A stretch of 64,000 nt of DNA, from contig NZ_CP128170.1 in assembly GCF_030347395.1 (NCBI RefSeq), positions 1,054,001 to 1,118,000 of the forward strand, given 5' to 3'. Positions 8,497 to 17,431 of this stretch are shown here, piece by piece. The notes under the pieces were generated by a model. It had not been told where the DNA came from and searched no databases. It saw only the letters and a list, made by a program, of their open reading frames with translations. Made by a program: the position numbers and the translations under genes. Each line of letters opens with the position of its first letter. The first letter of the stretch is position 1. Origin of the DNA: Microbacterium sp. ET2. GTDB lineage: Bacteria; Actinomycetota; Actinomycetes; Actinomycetales; Microbacteriaceae.

Positions 8497-9222
8497 TCAC
8501 ACGCGCTCGCGCGCGGCCCACAGCATGCCGCGCTCGATGATCGTGCGCACACGCTCATCCTGCAGCACGTCGACGCTGTGACCCGGGGTCGCCACGAACA
8601 CCCGCCCGCTCCCCCACGCTCGCGTCCACACCGCGGGCGAGGTGATCTGCCGGTGCCACGGGTGGTAGGGCTGCACCGGGTGGGTGGTGGTCGCCAGCAC
8701 GTCGTTCAGGTCGTCGTGGAGCACCCAGTACTGCTCGGTGGCGAGGTCGAAGTCGCCGACGCCACGGGTGATCTCGTGGTCGCGCCCGAGCGGGGTGATC
8801 TCGATCGTGTGCGGCAGGAAGTTGTCGGTCTCGTCGCTGACGCGCTCGTCGGGGGCCTTCGCCGGATGCGTCGCGAACTGCCCGCCGATCAGCTGCAGGT
8901 AGTCGGAGCTGTTGCGGTACGAGTCGGCGATCCCGCCGTGCCAACCGGCGAGGCCGGTCCCCGCGGCCACGGCATCCATGAGGCCGCGCAGCGCGTCGGC
9001 CGAGATCTCCGACATCGTCACGCTCTGCACGATGAGGTCGGTCTCGGCCATGGCCTGGGCGTCGGCGTAGACGCCGTTGGAGTCCTCGATCCGCACCGTG
9101 AACCCCTGATCGCGCAGGAACGGCACGAAGAGATCGGTCGCCTCGACCGGCTGGTGCCCCTCCCATCCGCCGCGCACGATGAGCGCACGGCGCTCGGGGT
9201 GGTCTCCTGCTCGATCGTTCAC
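8497..9222 (-). CDS. ThuA-like domain protein
   Basis: ThuA (trehalose utilisation) proteins have a glutamine-amidotransferase-like fold, and several act in disaccharide metabolism. The 241-residue protein shows ALIVRGGWEGHQP at the N terminus and GLAGWHGGIADSYRNS in the middle, then EQYWVLHDD and GRVFVATPGHSVD, all typical of the family. GTG 9222 is used. It is convergent with the BLUF gene (26 nt gap, only a weak 5-bp hairpin at 8472-8487). The substrate is unknown. Confidence 0.88.
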   Translation of the reverse strand: MNDRAGDHPERRALIVRGGWEGHQPVEATDLFVPFLRDQGFTVRIEDSNGVYADAQAMAETDLIVQSVTMSEISADALRGLMDAVAAGTGLAGWHGGIADSYRNSSDYLQLIGGQFATHPAKAPDERVSDETDNFLPHTIEITPLGRDHEITRGVGDFDLATEQYWVLHDDLNDVLATTTHPVQPYHPWHRQITSPAVWTRAWGSGRVFVATPGHSVDVLQDERVRTIIERGMLWAARERV

Positions 9223-9300
9223 TGGTCACCTTTCCGCAACCCGGGACACATTACCCCGCAGCGGGTCTTCTCGCGGATTCCGACGGTCGACGACGGGCGG

Positions 9301-10704
9301 TCAGCCCAGTGAATCGAGGATGCCGCTCAGCAGCTCGTCGGTCGTGAGCGGCGAGATGAGGGCGATCCTCAACACCGGTTCACCCCGGTGCGAGCTCGGC
9401 ACCACGAAGGCGCGCTGGTCGTCGAGCAGCTTGTCCGACCACGACTCATACTCGGCGAGCGACCACCCCTCTCGGCGGAACACCACGACCGACAGATCGG
9501 GTTCGCGCACGAGTGACAGCTCGGGGCGGCGCCGGATGTCATCGGCGAGACGCTTCGCACGCGCGACCGCATCTGCGATCGCCACCCGGTACTGCTCCGT
9601 GCCGTGCACGGCGAGCGAGAACCACAGCGGGAGGCCGCGGGCTCGGCGGGTGAGTTGTATCGCGAGGTCGGAGGGGTTCCAGTCGAGCGAGTCGGTCAGG
9701 GTGTCGAGGTACTCGGCCTTCTGCGTGTGCGAGTGGATCGCCGGCACTGGGTCGCGATAGATGAGCGCGCAGGCGTCGAAGGGCGCGAAGAGCCACTTGT
9801 GCGGGTCGACGATGAGCGAGTCGGCAAGCTCGACCCCGGCGAAGAGCGGCCGCGAGGCGGGCGAGAGCATCGCGGCGAGTCCGTATGCGCCGTCGACGTG
9901 GAACCACACGCCGGCGTCGCGGGCCGCGTAGGCGACCGAGGCGATGTCATCGACGATGCCGAAGTTGGTGGTTCCGGCGGTGGCGACCACGGCGAAGACC
10001 CGGTCGCCGTGCGCCTCGAGAACCGCGCGCACCGCGTCGCCGTGGAGCTTGCCGTCATCTCCCACCTCGGCCGTGAGCACATCGACATCCATGACCGCAG
10101 CCGCCGATGCGATCGACGAGTGCGCCTCGGCGCTGCAGACCACCGCCCACCGAGCGGGCGTGGGTCGCTCGGCGTCGGCGGCGCGGCGGCGCGCGTGGTC
10201 GCGGGCGGTGACGAGGGCGGAGAGGTTGCCGATCGTTCCGCCCTGCACGAACACCCCGCCCGCCGACGAGGGGAGGCCGAACTCGACGGCGAGCCAGCGC
10301 AGCACCTCGTTCTCGGCGAAGACGGCTCCCGAGCCCTCCATCCACGAGCCTGCGTAGATCGCGGATGCCGACACCACCACGTCGAACGCGAGGGCGGCCT
10401 TGGACGGCGCGGACGGAATGAAGGAGAGGTAGCCGGGGTGATCGGTGGACAGGCATGCGGGGGCGAGCACGTGCTCGAAGAGCGCGAGCGCGCGCTCGGA
10501 TCCCATGCCGCCCGGGCGGATCGAATCGCCGGCGAGCCGGCGGAGGTCGGCCAGGCGCATCGCGCGATCGAGCGGCACGTCGGGGTAGAGCGCCCGGCGA
10601 CGGGCGTACTCGAGCACCTGGTCGACGACGGCGGTCGTCTGCGGGGTGATGGCGTGCATCCGCGCGGCGTCGCCGCCGTCGGCGACGGAGGAATCAGGGG
10701 TCAC
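9301..10704 (-). CDS. Pyridoxal-phosphate-dependent decarboxylase (group II)
   Basis: Decarboxylates an amino acid to an amine, of the aromatic-L-amino-acid / glutamate decarboxylase type. The 467-residue protein shows HPGYLSFIPSAPS near the N terminus, AHSSIASAA and HVDGAYGLAAMLSP in the PLP fold, and the PLP lysine in DPHKW (Lys303). The GTG start at 10704 has a poor ribosome binding site; an in-frame ATG at 10659 is possible. It lies downstream of the sulfur operon on the same strand but is separated from it by a strong palindrome (10732-10810), so it is probably a separate unit. The amino acid used is not evident. Confidence 0.88.
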   Translation of the reverse strand: MTPDSSVADGGDAARMHAITPQTTAVVDQVLEYARRRALYPDVPLDRAMRLADLRRLAGDSIRPGGMGSERALALFEHVLAPACLSTDHPGYLSFIPSAPSKAALAFDVVVSASAIYAGSWMEGSGAVFAENEVLRWLAVEFGLPSSAGGVFVQGGTIGNLSALVTARDHARRRAADAERPTPARWAVVCSAEAHSSIASAAAVMDVDVLTAEVGDDGKLHGDAVRAVLEAHGDRVFAVVATAGTTNFGIVDDIASVAYAARDAGVWFHVDGAYGLAAMLSPASRPLFAGVELADSLIVDPHKWLFAPFDACALIYRDPVPAIHSHTQKAEYLDTLTDSLDWNPSDLAIQLTRRARGLPLWFSLAVHGTEQYRVAIADAVARAKRLADDIRRRPELSLVREPDLSVVVFRREGWSLAEYESWSDKLLDDQRAFVVPSSHRGEPVLRIALISPLTTDELLSGILDSLG

Positions 10705-10731
10705 GCGGCCGATTCTAGATTCCTCCGCGGA

Positions 10732-10810
10732 GCGCGCGGGAGGAGATCGGCCGCTGGGAGGTCGGCTGCCCCCGCTCGGACCTCCCGCGCGTCGATCTCC
10801 TCCGGCGCGC
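10732..10810. repeat. 79-bp nested palindromic repeat, copy A
   Basis: The outer arms, 10732-10749 and 10793-10810, are 18 nt long and match at 17 positions. The inner arms GGGAGGTC (10756-10763) and GACCTCCC (10779-10786) are perfect. A second copy of the same length lies at 19498-19576. The block at 10781-10803 matches 19547-19569 at 22 of 23 positions. It starts 4 nt after the stop codon of the monooxygenase gene that closes the sulfur operon, so it probably acts as its terminator as well. Confidence 0.8.
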
Positions 10811-10813
10811 CAG

Positions 10814-12229
10814 TCAGGCCGAGAACCGCAGCGGTTCGCGGCTCGCGCGTACCCCTGCCGCCCCGCGATACGTCGCCGCCGGGTGGGGCGCGGCCAGCCG
10901 CGACCCCTTCCCGAACAGTCGCTCCCGGAGCGTCTGCGGCTCCGCCGGTCGCTCGCGGATGCGTCCGCGCCGCCGCAACTCCGGTACGACCAGCTCGACG
11001 AAGTCGCGCGCGGTGTCGAACGAGTGGTACTGGCGCAGGTTGATGCCGTCCACGCCGTCCTCGTCGAGCCAGCTCTCGATCTCGTCCGCCACGACGGTGG
11101 GGGTGCCTGCGACGAAGAAGCGTCCCTCACGTTGCGCGGCGAATCGGTCGAGGACCGCGCCGACCGTCGCCGACCCGTCGATCGGCCCCATCGCCCCCGG
11201 CGACAGGCCTGCGTCGGCGAGCGCCGCCGCGATCGTCTGCTCGCGAGGCAGGCGCGGGAGGTCCAGCGGCAGGCTGGCGTGCGCCAGGATGCCCTCGAGA
11301 CTCTGCCGTTCGCGGTAGCTACGCCACTTGTCGGCCGCCTCCTCCTCGGTGCGCCCCACAACGACGCCCGCCTGGACGATGAACTTCACGTCGTCGCCCG
11401 ACCGCCCGCTCGCCTCGGCCGCCGCCCGCATGTCGGCGGCGTGGCGGCGGAAGTCCTCGGCGGTGCGCCCCCCGGTGAAGACGAGCTCGGCGTGCCGCCC
11501 GGCGAACGCGATCCCCGCGGGCGATTGCGTCGCCTGGTACAGCACGGGTGTCCGCTGCGGAGAGGGTTCGACCAGGTGCGGTCCTGCCACCCGGAAGTGC
11601 TCGCCGACGTGGTCGACGTAGCGCACCATCTCGGGCCGGGCGAACACGCCGTTCTCACGGTCGGCGACGACGGCGTCGTCATCCCACGATCCCTCCCACA
11701 GCTTGTACACGACCTCGAGGAACTCATCGGCGATCTCGTAGCGCTCGTCGTGCGGGATCTCCTCGGCGAGGCCGAAGTTGCGCGCGGCGTTCGGAAGGTA
11801 GGACGTGACGATGTTCCATCCGACGCGGCCTCCGGTGAGGTGGTCGAGCGTCGACATGCGCCGCGCGAACGAGAACGGCGGCTCGTAGCTGGTCGAGAAC
11901 GTCACGCCGAAGCCGAGGTGCCGGGTGACGGCCGCCATGAGCGGGATGACCAGCAGCGGGTCGTGGGAGGGGATCTGCAGCCCCTCCTTCACGGCGGTGT
12001 CGGGGCCGCCACGGAACGTGTCGTAGGCGCCGACGACGTCGGCGAGGAACACTCCGTCGAATCCCCCCTCCTCGAGGATCTGAGCAAGCTCGGTCCAGTA
12101 CCCGATCTCACCGTGACGGTGACGGTTGTTGTCGGGAAGCGTCCACAGCCCGTGGGTGATGTGGCTGACGGTGTTCATCTCGAACAGGTTCAGGATGAGC
12201 GGCTTCTTCTCGGGGGACGCAGAGGTCAT
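10814..12229 (-). CDS. NtaA/SnaA/DszA-family flavin-dependent monooxygenase
   Basis: A luciferase-like monooxygenase using reduced FMN and oxygen to attack organosulfur, nitrilotriacetate-like or related compounds. The 471 residues match the large DszA/NtaA subgroup: LNLFEMNTVSHITHGLW at the N terminus, then GYWTELAQILEEGGFDGVFLAD, GRVGWNIVTSYLPNAARNFG and PVLYQATQSPAG. ATG 12229 avoids overlap with the upstream gene. It is the last gene of the operon with a methionine-type importer and two acyl-CoA-dehydrogenase-like enzymes, so cleavage of a C-S bond is the likely job. It needs reduced FMN from a reductase not seen in this window. Confidence 0.92.
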   Translation of the reverse strand: MTSASPEKKPLILNLFEMNTVSHITHGLWTLPDNNRHRHGEIGYWTELAQILEEGGFDGVFLADVVGAYDTFRGGPDTAVKEGLQIPSHDPLLVIPLMAAVTRHLGFGVTFSTSYEPPFSFARRMSTLDHLTGGRVGWNIVTSYLPNAARNFGLAEEIPHDERYEIADEFLEVVYKLWEGSWDDDAVVADRENGVFARPEMVRYVDHVGEHFRVAGPHLVEPSPQRTPVLYQATQSPAGIAFAGRHAELVFTGGRTAEDFRRHAADMRAAAEASGRSGDDVKFIVQAGVVVGRTEEEAADKWRSYRERQSLEGILAHASLPLDLPRLPREQTIAAALADAGLSPGAMGPIDGSATVGAVLDRFAAQREGRFFVAGTPTVVADEIESWLDEDGVDGINLRQYHSFDTARDFVELVVPELRRRGRIRERPAEPQTLRERLFGKGSRLAAPHPAATYRGAAGVRASREPLRFSA

Positions 12230-12246
12230 GAGGGGATTCTTCCGGT

Positions 12247-13500
12247 TCAGGCTTCGCCGCTGGTCCACCAGGCGACGATCGGGGTGGAGTTGATGAGATG
12301 GTCGCCGACGATCCGCGCCTTGTAGCGCGCGGGGTTGTGCGAGGAGAGCGCCCGGGCGTTGCGCCAGTGCCGGTCGAGCGCGAGCGACTCACCGAGGGCG
12401 CTCGCTCCGCCGACCTCGAACAGGTCGGTCGCCGCCCTCAGCACGGCGGGGATCACGACGAGCTGCGCCTGCGCGGTGGCGAGGTCGGCCGCGGCGATGG
12501 CGGCGGTGCGGTCGTCTTCTCCGGAGGAAGAATGCGGATGCTGCGCCTCTGCCGCTCGCTGCAGCGCCGTGACCGCACGGGTCAGCGCCGCATCGGCGGC
12601 GAACGAGGCTGCAGAGAGGTCGCCGACCACTTCTTGGACGATCGGATCGTGGCGCGGCCGGTCTGCGCTGGCGTGCGAGTAGGAGCGAGTGCGTTCGCGG
12701 GCGAACCGCGCGGCGTCGTCGACGACGGCGCGCCCGATGCCGGTGAGGGCGGCCAGCAGGACGAGTTGGACGAACGCGCCGGCATGGCCGGGGACGGCGG
12801 CGCGGGCGAGGACATCACCCGCTGCCACCCGGACGCCGTCGAAGATCGTCGATCCGCTGCCGGTCATCCGCTGTCCGAACCCATCCCAGTCGTCCACCCG
12901 GGTGAGCCCGGGCGCGTCCGTCGCGACGAGGACACTGACCGGATCGGGGCCGAGGCCGGTCGTGGCATCGGGAGTCGCAAGCACGCCCACCACATCGGCG
13001 AAGAGGGTGCCGGTGCTGTAGAACTTGCGTCCGTCCGGGCGCTGACCGCGTTCGTCGCGCGTCAGGGTCGTCGCATAGGAGCCGACGCTCGCCGAGCCTC
13101 GTTCGAAGGTCGCATTGCCGTAGATCGCCCCCGCGGCGATGCGCGCGAGGCGGGCACGGGCGGTCGGCGGCGCCTCGCCGTGCAGCGTGCGGTCGATGAA
13201 TGCGAAGTGCGAGCGCAGGAGCTGAGCGACGTTCGGGTCGCGCCGGGCGAGCTCGGCCAGGAGCTCGAAAAGCGCGAGATGGTCGACCGCATCTCCACCG
13301 AGCTCGCGAGGAAGGGTGACCCGCGTGAATCCGGATGCGCGCAGGAGCTCCACCTCGGCGAACGGCAGGCGCCGCTCGTTCTCCCGCGCGACAGCCCCGG
13401 CGCCGATCTCGTCGAAGACCGGCCGGTAGCGCTCGACGATGTCTCGGATGCTCGTGCGCGGCTCGGAGTCGTTCTCCAGCACGGACGGCGGGAGCGTCAT
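12247..13500 (-). CDS. Acyl-CoA dehydrogenase-like flavin monooxygenase (SfnB/DszC type)
   Basis: A flavoprotein with the acyl-CoA dehydrogenase fold, in a subgroup that oxygenates sulfur compounds rather than acyl-CoA. The 417 residues include FTRVTLPRELGGD, LLRSHFAFIDRTL, a flavin-side block KFYSTGTLFADVV, and DDWDGFGQRMTGSGST, all shared with the next gene upstream. The C-terminal helical domain ends ALDRHWRNARALSSHNPA, typical of SfnB/DszC proteins. ATG 13500 overlaps the upstream stop by ATGA, implying translational coupling. The exact substrate is unknown; operon context points to organosulfur. Confidence 0.9.
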   Translation of the reverse strand: MTLPPSVLENDSEPRTSIRDIVERYRPVFDEIGAGAVARENERRLPFAEVELLRASGFTRVTLPRELGGDAVDHLALFELLAELARRDPNVAQLLRSHFAFIDRTLHGEAPPTARARLARIAAGAIYGNATFERGSASVGSYATTLTRDERGQRPDGRKFYSTGTLFADVVGVLATPDATTGLGPDPVSVLVATDAPGLTRVDDWDGFGQRMTGSGSTIFDGVRVAAGDVLARAAVPGHAGAFVQLVLLAALTGIGRAVVDDAARFARERTRSYSHASADRPRHDPIVQEVVGDLSAASFAADAALTRAVTALQRAAEAQHPHSSSGEDDRTAAIAAADLATAQAQLVVIPAVLRAATDLFEVGGASALGESLALDRHWRNARALSSHNPARYKARIVGDHLINSTPIVAWWTSGEA

Positions 13501-14702
13501 CTTCCCGGCGCCTTCCAGTCGGGAAGAGTCCCCCGCAGCTCCCACTGGCCGATCGCGCGGGCGCGTTGGACGACGGGGTTGTGCGAGGCGATCGTGCGGA
13601 CGTTCCGCCAGTGGCGGTCGAGCGCCGTGGTCACGCTCACCGCCGACGCTCCGCCGACCTCGAACAGCCGCGTCGCGGCATCCAGGACCAGGCGGGGCAC
13701 GACCTCCTGCAGCCGGTAGACCTCGAGCTGGAGCGCGCGGAGCCGGTCGGCACCGGCGGCGCTCTGGTCATCCAGCGCGTCGCCGAGCTCGGCGGCGACC
13801 GAGAGCACAAGACGTCGCGCGGCGGAGGCGGCCGCACTCACCTCACCCACCACGAGCTGCACGAGCGGGTCGTCGGCGGGCAGCGTCTCGCCGGCGAAGC
13901 CGAAGGTCCGCCGCCGCGGCCGGACGAACGCGACGGTGTCGTCGAGCGCGCGTTGCGCGATGCCGGCGATGACAGCGATGAGCGTCAGTTGGTAGATGCT
14001 TCCCAGAGCCGCCCATCGCCGCGCGTCGTCTACCCACGCGATCACATCGCGCGGATCGACCGGCACCCGCTCGAAGGTCGTCGTGCCGCTGCCGGTCAGG
14101 AGCTGCCCGAAACCGTCCCAGTCGTCCACCGGGCGCACCCCCTCGTGGATCGCCGACACCGTGACGGCGACCCGCTCGTCGCCGTCGAGCGCCGCGAGGT
14201 GGATCCAGTCGGCGTAGATGCTGCCGGTCGTGTAGTACTTCGTGCCGGTGAGCAGCAGTTCGTCCCCCACGCGGTCGATGCGGGTGTCCAGCCGCGCGGT
14301 GCCGTGCCGCTCGGACTGGGCGTTGCCGATCAGGTCACCGGCGAGGATGCGGTGCCACCACCGGTCATCCGCTCCCCCACCCTGCGCCCGGAGATCCTCG
14401 ACGAACGCGATGTGTCCGCGCCACAGGTGACCGAGGCTCGCATCGGCGGACGAGAGGCGGATGATGCGGTCGATGACCTCAACGAACGGGAGGTCGACCC
14501 CGCCGCGCGCGGCCGGCACCCGCAGCGCGCCGAATCCGAGGGCGCGCAGCTCGGCGACCTCGTCGAAGAGGAGCCGCCGGTCTCGCTCGCGGTCGACCGA
14601 ACCGGCGGCGACCCGGTCGAGGAAGGCCGCGAAGGAGGCCCCCTCACCGTTCTCGTGCCGCTCGCCGACGAGGGAGGCCGTCCGGGCGTCGACGGCGCTC
14701 AA
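13497..14702 (-). CDS. Second acyl-CoA dehydrogenase-like flavin monooxygenase (SfnB/DszC type)
   Basis: A paralogue of the following gene with the same landmarks: ALGFGALRVPAARGGVDLP, LGHLWRGHIAFVEDL, KYYTTGSIYADWIHLA, VDDWDGFGQLLTGSGTTTF and ALDRHWRNVRTIASHNPV. It has 401 residues. The start is TTG at 14702, overlapping the TGA of the permease gene by four nucleotides (TTGA), so it is probably translated by re-initiation. Two adjacent paralogues suggest two consecutive oxidations, or two related substrates. The TTG start is inferred from spacing and from homology starting near MSAVDART. Confidence 0.88.
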   Translation of the reverse strand: MSAVDARTASLVGERHENGEGASFAAFLDRVAAGSVDRERDRRLLFDEVAELRALGFGALRVPAARGGVDLPFVEVIDRIIRLSSADASLGHLWRGHIAFVEDLRAQGGGADDRWWHRILAGDLIGNAQSERHGTARLDTRIDRVGDELLLTGTKYYTTGSIYADWIHLAALDGDERVAVTVSAIHEGVRPVDDWDGFGQLLTGSGTTTFERVPVDPRDVIAWVDDARRWAALGSIYQLTLIAVIAGIAQRALDDTVAFVRPRRRTFGFAGETLPADDPLVQLVVGEVSAAASAARRLVLSVAAELGDALDDQSAAGADRLRALQLEVYRLQEVVPRLVLDAATRLFEVGGASAVSVTTALDRHWRNVRTIASHNPVVQRARAIGQWELRGTLPDWKAPGR

Positions 14703-15361
14703 TGCAGCACCCGCTTCGCGACGGCGTTCCCGATCAGCTGCGCGAGCTGGACCAGCACGATGAGCGTGACGACGACGATCAGAACCGTGATCCAGTCGAA
14801 ACGCGCGTACCCGAACTTCAGCGCCAGGTCGCCGAGCCCCCCGCCGCCCACGACGCCGGCGACGGCCGTGGCGTCGACGAGCGCGACGAGGATGTAGGTC
14901 AGTCCGAGCGTCAAGGGCCCGAGCGCTTCGGGCACCACGATCGTGAAGAGCACCCGGGCGGGGCTCGCACCCATCGCCGCTCCCGCCTCGATCGATCCCG
15001 GATCGACGGCGACGAGATTCGACTCCGCGACGCGGGCGATCGCCACACTCGCGACGAGCACGAGAGGGAGTGTCGCGGGAAGCGGACCGATGCCGGTTCC
15101 GAACACCATCCGGGTGAGCGGAATGAGCGCGATCGCGACGATGAGGAACGGGATCGGCCGGATGACGTTGATGACGAAGTTCAACACCCCGAAGATGACG
15201 CGGTTCTCCAGCAGATTCCCCGGGCGCGAAGCGTAGAGCAGCAGACCTAGGAGAATCCCGATGATCGCGGCGCCGAGGAACGCGACGGAGACCATCAGTC
15301 CCGTCTCGGCCAGCGCCTGGAAGAAGCGGGGCAGGAATGCCTCGAGGTCGAACTCACGCAT
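14699..15361 (-). CDS. MetI-type ABC transporter permease
   Basis: Membrane subunit of a methionine or organosulfur importer. Its 220 residues contain five membrane segments and the inner-membrane component loop AGAAMGASPARVLFTIVVPEALG (about 138-160) that contacts the ATPase, in the usual MetI size range. ATG 15361 lies inside the end of the ATPase gene (8-nt overlap). With the upstream ATPase and binding protein it forms a complete MetNIQ-type importer. The substrate may be a sulfonate, sulfone or methionine derivative rather than methionine, since the downstream genes are monooxygenases. Confidence 0.9.
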   Translation of the reverse strand: MREFDLEAFLPRFFQALAETGLMVSVAFLGAAIIGILLGLLLYASRPGNLLENRVIFGVLNFVINVIRPIPFLIVAIALIPLTRMVFGTGIGPLPATLPLVLVASVAIARVAESNLVAVDPGSIEAGAAMGASPARVLFTIVVPEALGPLTLGLTYILVALVDATAVAGVVGGGGLGDLALKFGYARFDWITVLIVVVTLIVLVQLAQLIGNAVAKRVLH

Positions 15362-16406
15362 AGGTCACCTCCGGACGTCGCGTATCGGTCAGCTCCGTCA
15401 CCGCGGTGACGGCGGAGAGATCGTCGAGGGCGTCGTCGATGTCGGATGGCAGACCCACCAGTTCGACGGTCAGTGTGCCGAAGGTGCGGCCCTGCAGTTC
15501 GTCGACTCCGCCGTAGATGACGTTCGCGTCCACCCCGTGGTCACGCGCGACCCGGGAGAGCACCGTTCCCGCCCCGTCGTCGTCGGCGATCCGCACCTGC
15601 ACCAGTCGACCCGGATGGCGCACGCGCAGTCGATCGAGCGTCTCCGCCGAGGGGACGTGGCGGAGGACCGACGACACGAACCGCCGCGAGGTCGGGTTCT
15701 GGGGGGCCGAGAAGACGTCGTAGACGCTCCCCGTCTCGACGACGCGTCCGCTGTCCATCACCGCCACCCGGTGGGCGATCTCGCGCACGACGTCGACCTC
15801 GTGGGTCACGAGCACGATGGTGACGCCCTGCTCGCGGTTGATCCGTGTGAGGAGCTCGAGCACCTCGCCCGTGGTCTGGGGGTCGAGGGCGCTGGTGGAC
15901 TCGTCGGAGATGAGGATGTCGGGACGCGTCGCCAGCGCCCGGGCAATGCCCACCCGCTGCTTCTGCCCTCCAGAGAGCTGCGAGGGGTATGCGAGCGCCT
16001 TGTCGGAGAGGCCGACGAACTCGAGAAGCTCCTCGACCCTGTCGACGATCTGCTCGGCCGAGTAGCCGGCGAGCTTCAGCGGGTACGCGATGTTCTTGTA
16101 GACCGTCCGAGATCGCAGCAGATTGAATTGCTGGAAGATCATGCCGATGCCCTGCCGAGCGGCGTAGAGTTCTCGTCCCGTCAGAGAGGAGATCTCCACG
16201 CCGTCGACGACGACGCGTCCCGATGTCGGACGCTCCAGAGCGTTGACGGTGCGCAGGAGGGTCGACTTCCCGGCGCCGGAGTACCCGACGATTCCGAAGA
16301 TCTCGCCGCGGTCGACGGTCAGGTCGACGTCGCGGAGCGCGTCGATGCGGCGCCCCCTGACGGTGAACGTCTTCGACACGCTCTCGAAGGAGATGGCCGT
16401 CGTCAT
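15354..16406 (-). CDS. MetN-type ABC transporter ATPase with NIL regulatory domain
   Basis: Powers the importer. Residues 1-240 are the ABC domain: Walker A GYSGAGKST near 41-49, Q-loop in GMIFQQFNLL, signature LSGGQKQRVGIARAL, Walker B DILISDEST. The C-terminal 100 residues (after FVSSVL) form the NIL/ferredoxin-like domain known to mediate methionine inhibition of MetN, with ADDDGAGTVLSRVARDHGVDANVIYGGVDEL. It has 350 residues. ATG 16406 is 29 nt downstream of the binding-protein gene. Presence of NIL implies feedback by the imported sulfur amino acid. Confidence 0.94.
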   Translation of the reverse strand: MTTAISFESVSKTFTVRGRRIDALRDVDLTVDRGEIFGIVGYSGAGKSTLLRTVNALERPTSGRVVVDGVEISSLTGRELYAARQGIGMIFQQFNLLRSRTVYKNIAYPLKLAGYSAEQIVDRVEELLEFVGLSDKALAYPSQLSGGQKQRVGIARALATRPDILISDESTSALDPQTTGEVLELLTRINREQGVTIVLVTHEVDVVREIAHRVAVMDSGRVVETGSVYDVFSAPQNPTSRRFVSSVLRHVPSAETLDRLRVRHPGRLVQVRIADDDGAGTVLSRVARDHGVDANVIYGGVDELQGRTFGTLTVELVGLPSDIDDALDDLSAVTAVTELTDTRRPEVTYA

Positions 16407-16435
16407 GTCCGTGTCCTCTCTGCGCGCCGCCGGGC

Positions 16436-17431
16436 TCAGCCCTGCGCGGCCGCGGCTTCTAGATCGGCGAGCTTGGCGCGGAGGTCTTCGACGTCGACGT
16501 CGACCAGCACGGTGTTGCCGAAGTACTCCTCCTCCAGGGCGTCGGCCACGCGGGGGTCGGCGTACGCCTCTTCGAGGATCCTCCACGCGGGGTTGTCGAC
16601 GTCGTCGGCGCGGGTGGCGACGACGTTGACGTATGGCAGGTTCTTCTCATCGAGCGAGTCGTCGAGGAAGAGCGCGTCAGCCGCCCCGATCCCCTGCGAG
16701 GGGTCGAAGTACGAGGTGCCGACGATGACGGCCGAGAGGCTCGGGTCTTCGAACTGGAGCGGAATGTCGCGGGCGGGGAGCGGCACGAACTGCAGGTTCC
16801 GGTCGTTGGTCTCGATGTCGTCGACGGTCGGGAAGTCACCGGCGTCGTCGGAGAGCTCGATGAGCCCGGCCGACTCGAGGATGTTCAGGGCCCGGCCGCC
16901 GTTCGACGGGTCATCCGGAATGCCGATGCGCGCCCCGTCGGCGAGGGCGTCGACGTCGTCGAGGGTGGCCGAGAAGATGCCCCACTGCGTGATCACGGTC
17001 GAGAAGACCGGGGTGATGTCGGCGTCGTTCTCGGTGTTGAAGGCGCTGAGGTACAGGATGTGCTGGAACGCGTTGGCGTCCACCGTCCCGGCCACGAGCT
17101 CGTTATTGGGAAGCACCCAGTCGTCCACGTTGAGCCACTCGACCTCGAGACCCTTCTCGGCGGCGACCTCGGCGATGGTGTCCTGGAACACAGTGTCTTC
17201 GGCGGTGGCGATGGTGACGCTGAGGTCGTCGGGCGCGGCCGAAGCCTCGGCGGCGTTCGCGGTCGGCTCGGTGCTGCCGAGGTTCGCGACGATCGCGACG
17301 GTCCCGGCGAGAAGGCCGGCGACGGCGACGGCACCGACCGCGATGGCGGCGGTGCGGCGCTTCTTCTTCTGCGCGGTGAGGGCGGTGCGAAGGTCGCTCT
17401 CGCCGGACGGGGCGGGGTTCTCTGCGGACAT
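16436..17431 (-). CDS. NlpA/MetQ-family substrate-binding protein, membrane-anchored
   Basis: Extracytoplasmic receptor of the importer, 331 residues. The MetQ-like domain begins near residue 70 (DLSVTIATAEDTVFQDTIAE), with NAFQHILYLSAF and ARIGIPDDPSNGGRALNILESAGLI as family signatures. MetQ proteins are normally lipoproteins with a lipobox cysteine. Here the N terminus is a long charged stretch (to KKKRR) followed by one hydrophobic segment at about 28-50 and no cysteine, so it appears to be a membrane-anchored type II protein. It is the first gene of the operon. Confidence 0.88.
   Translation of the reverse strand: MSAENPAPSGESDLRTALTAQKKKRRTAAIAVGAVAVAGLLAGTVAIVANLGSTEPTANAAEASAAPDDLSVTIATAEDTVFQDTIAEVAAEKGLEVEWLNVDDWVLPNNELVAGTVDANAFQHILYLSAFNTENDADITPVFSTVITQWGIFSATLDDVDALADGARIGIPDDPSNGGRALNILESAGLIELSDDAGDFPTVDDIETNDRNLQFVPLPARDIPLQFEDPSLSAVIVGTSYFDPSQGIGAADALFLDDSLDEKNLPYVNVVATRADDVDNPAWRILEEAYADPRVADALEEEYFGNTVLVDVDVEDLRAKLADLEAAAAQG

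Noticed and set aside
9301..11361. Reading the PLP decarboxylase as a 686-residue fusion with an N-terminal extension
   Set aside because: The extra N-terminal sequence is antisense-like (Arg/Ser-rich) and spans the palindrome and the monooxygenase end; family homology begins only after GTG 10704.
10646..12325. A long plus-strand open frame (559 codons)
   Set aside because: It is antisense to the monooxygenase and decarboxylase genes, which have clear family motifs.
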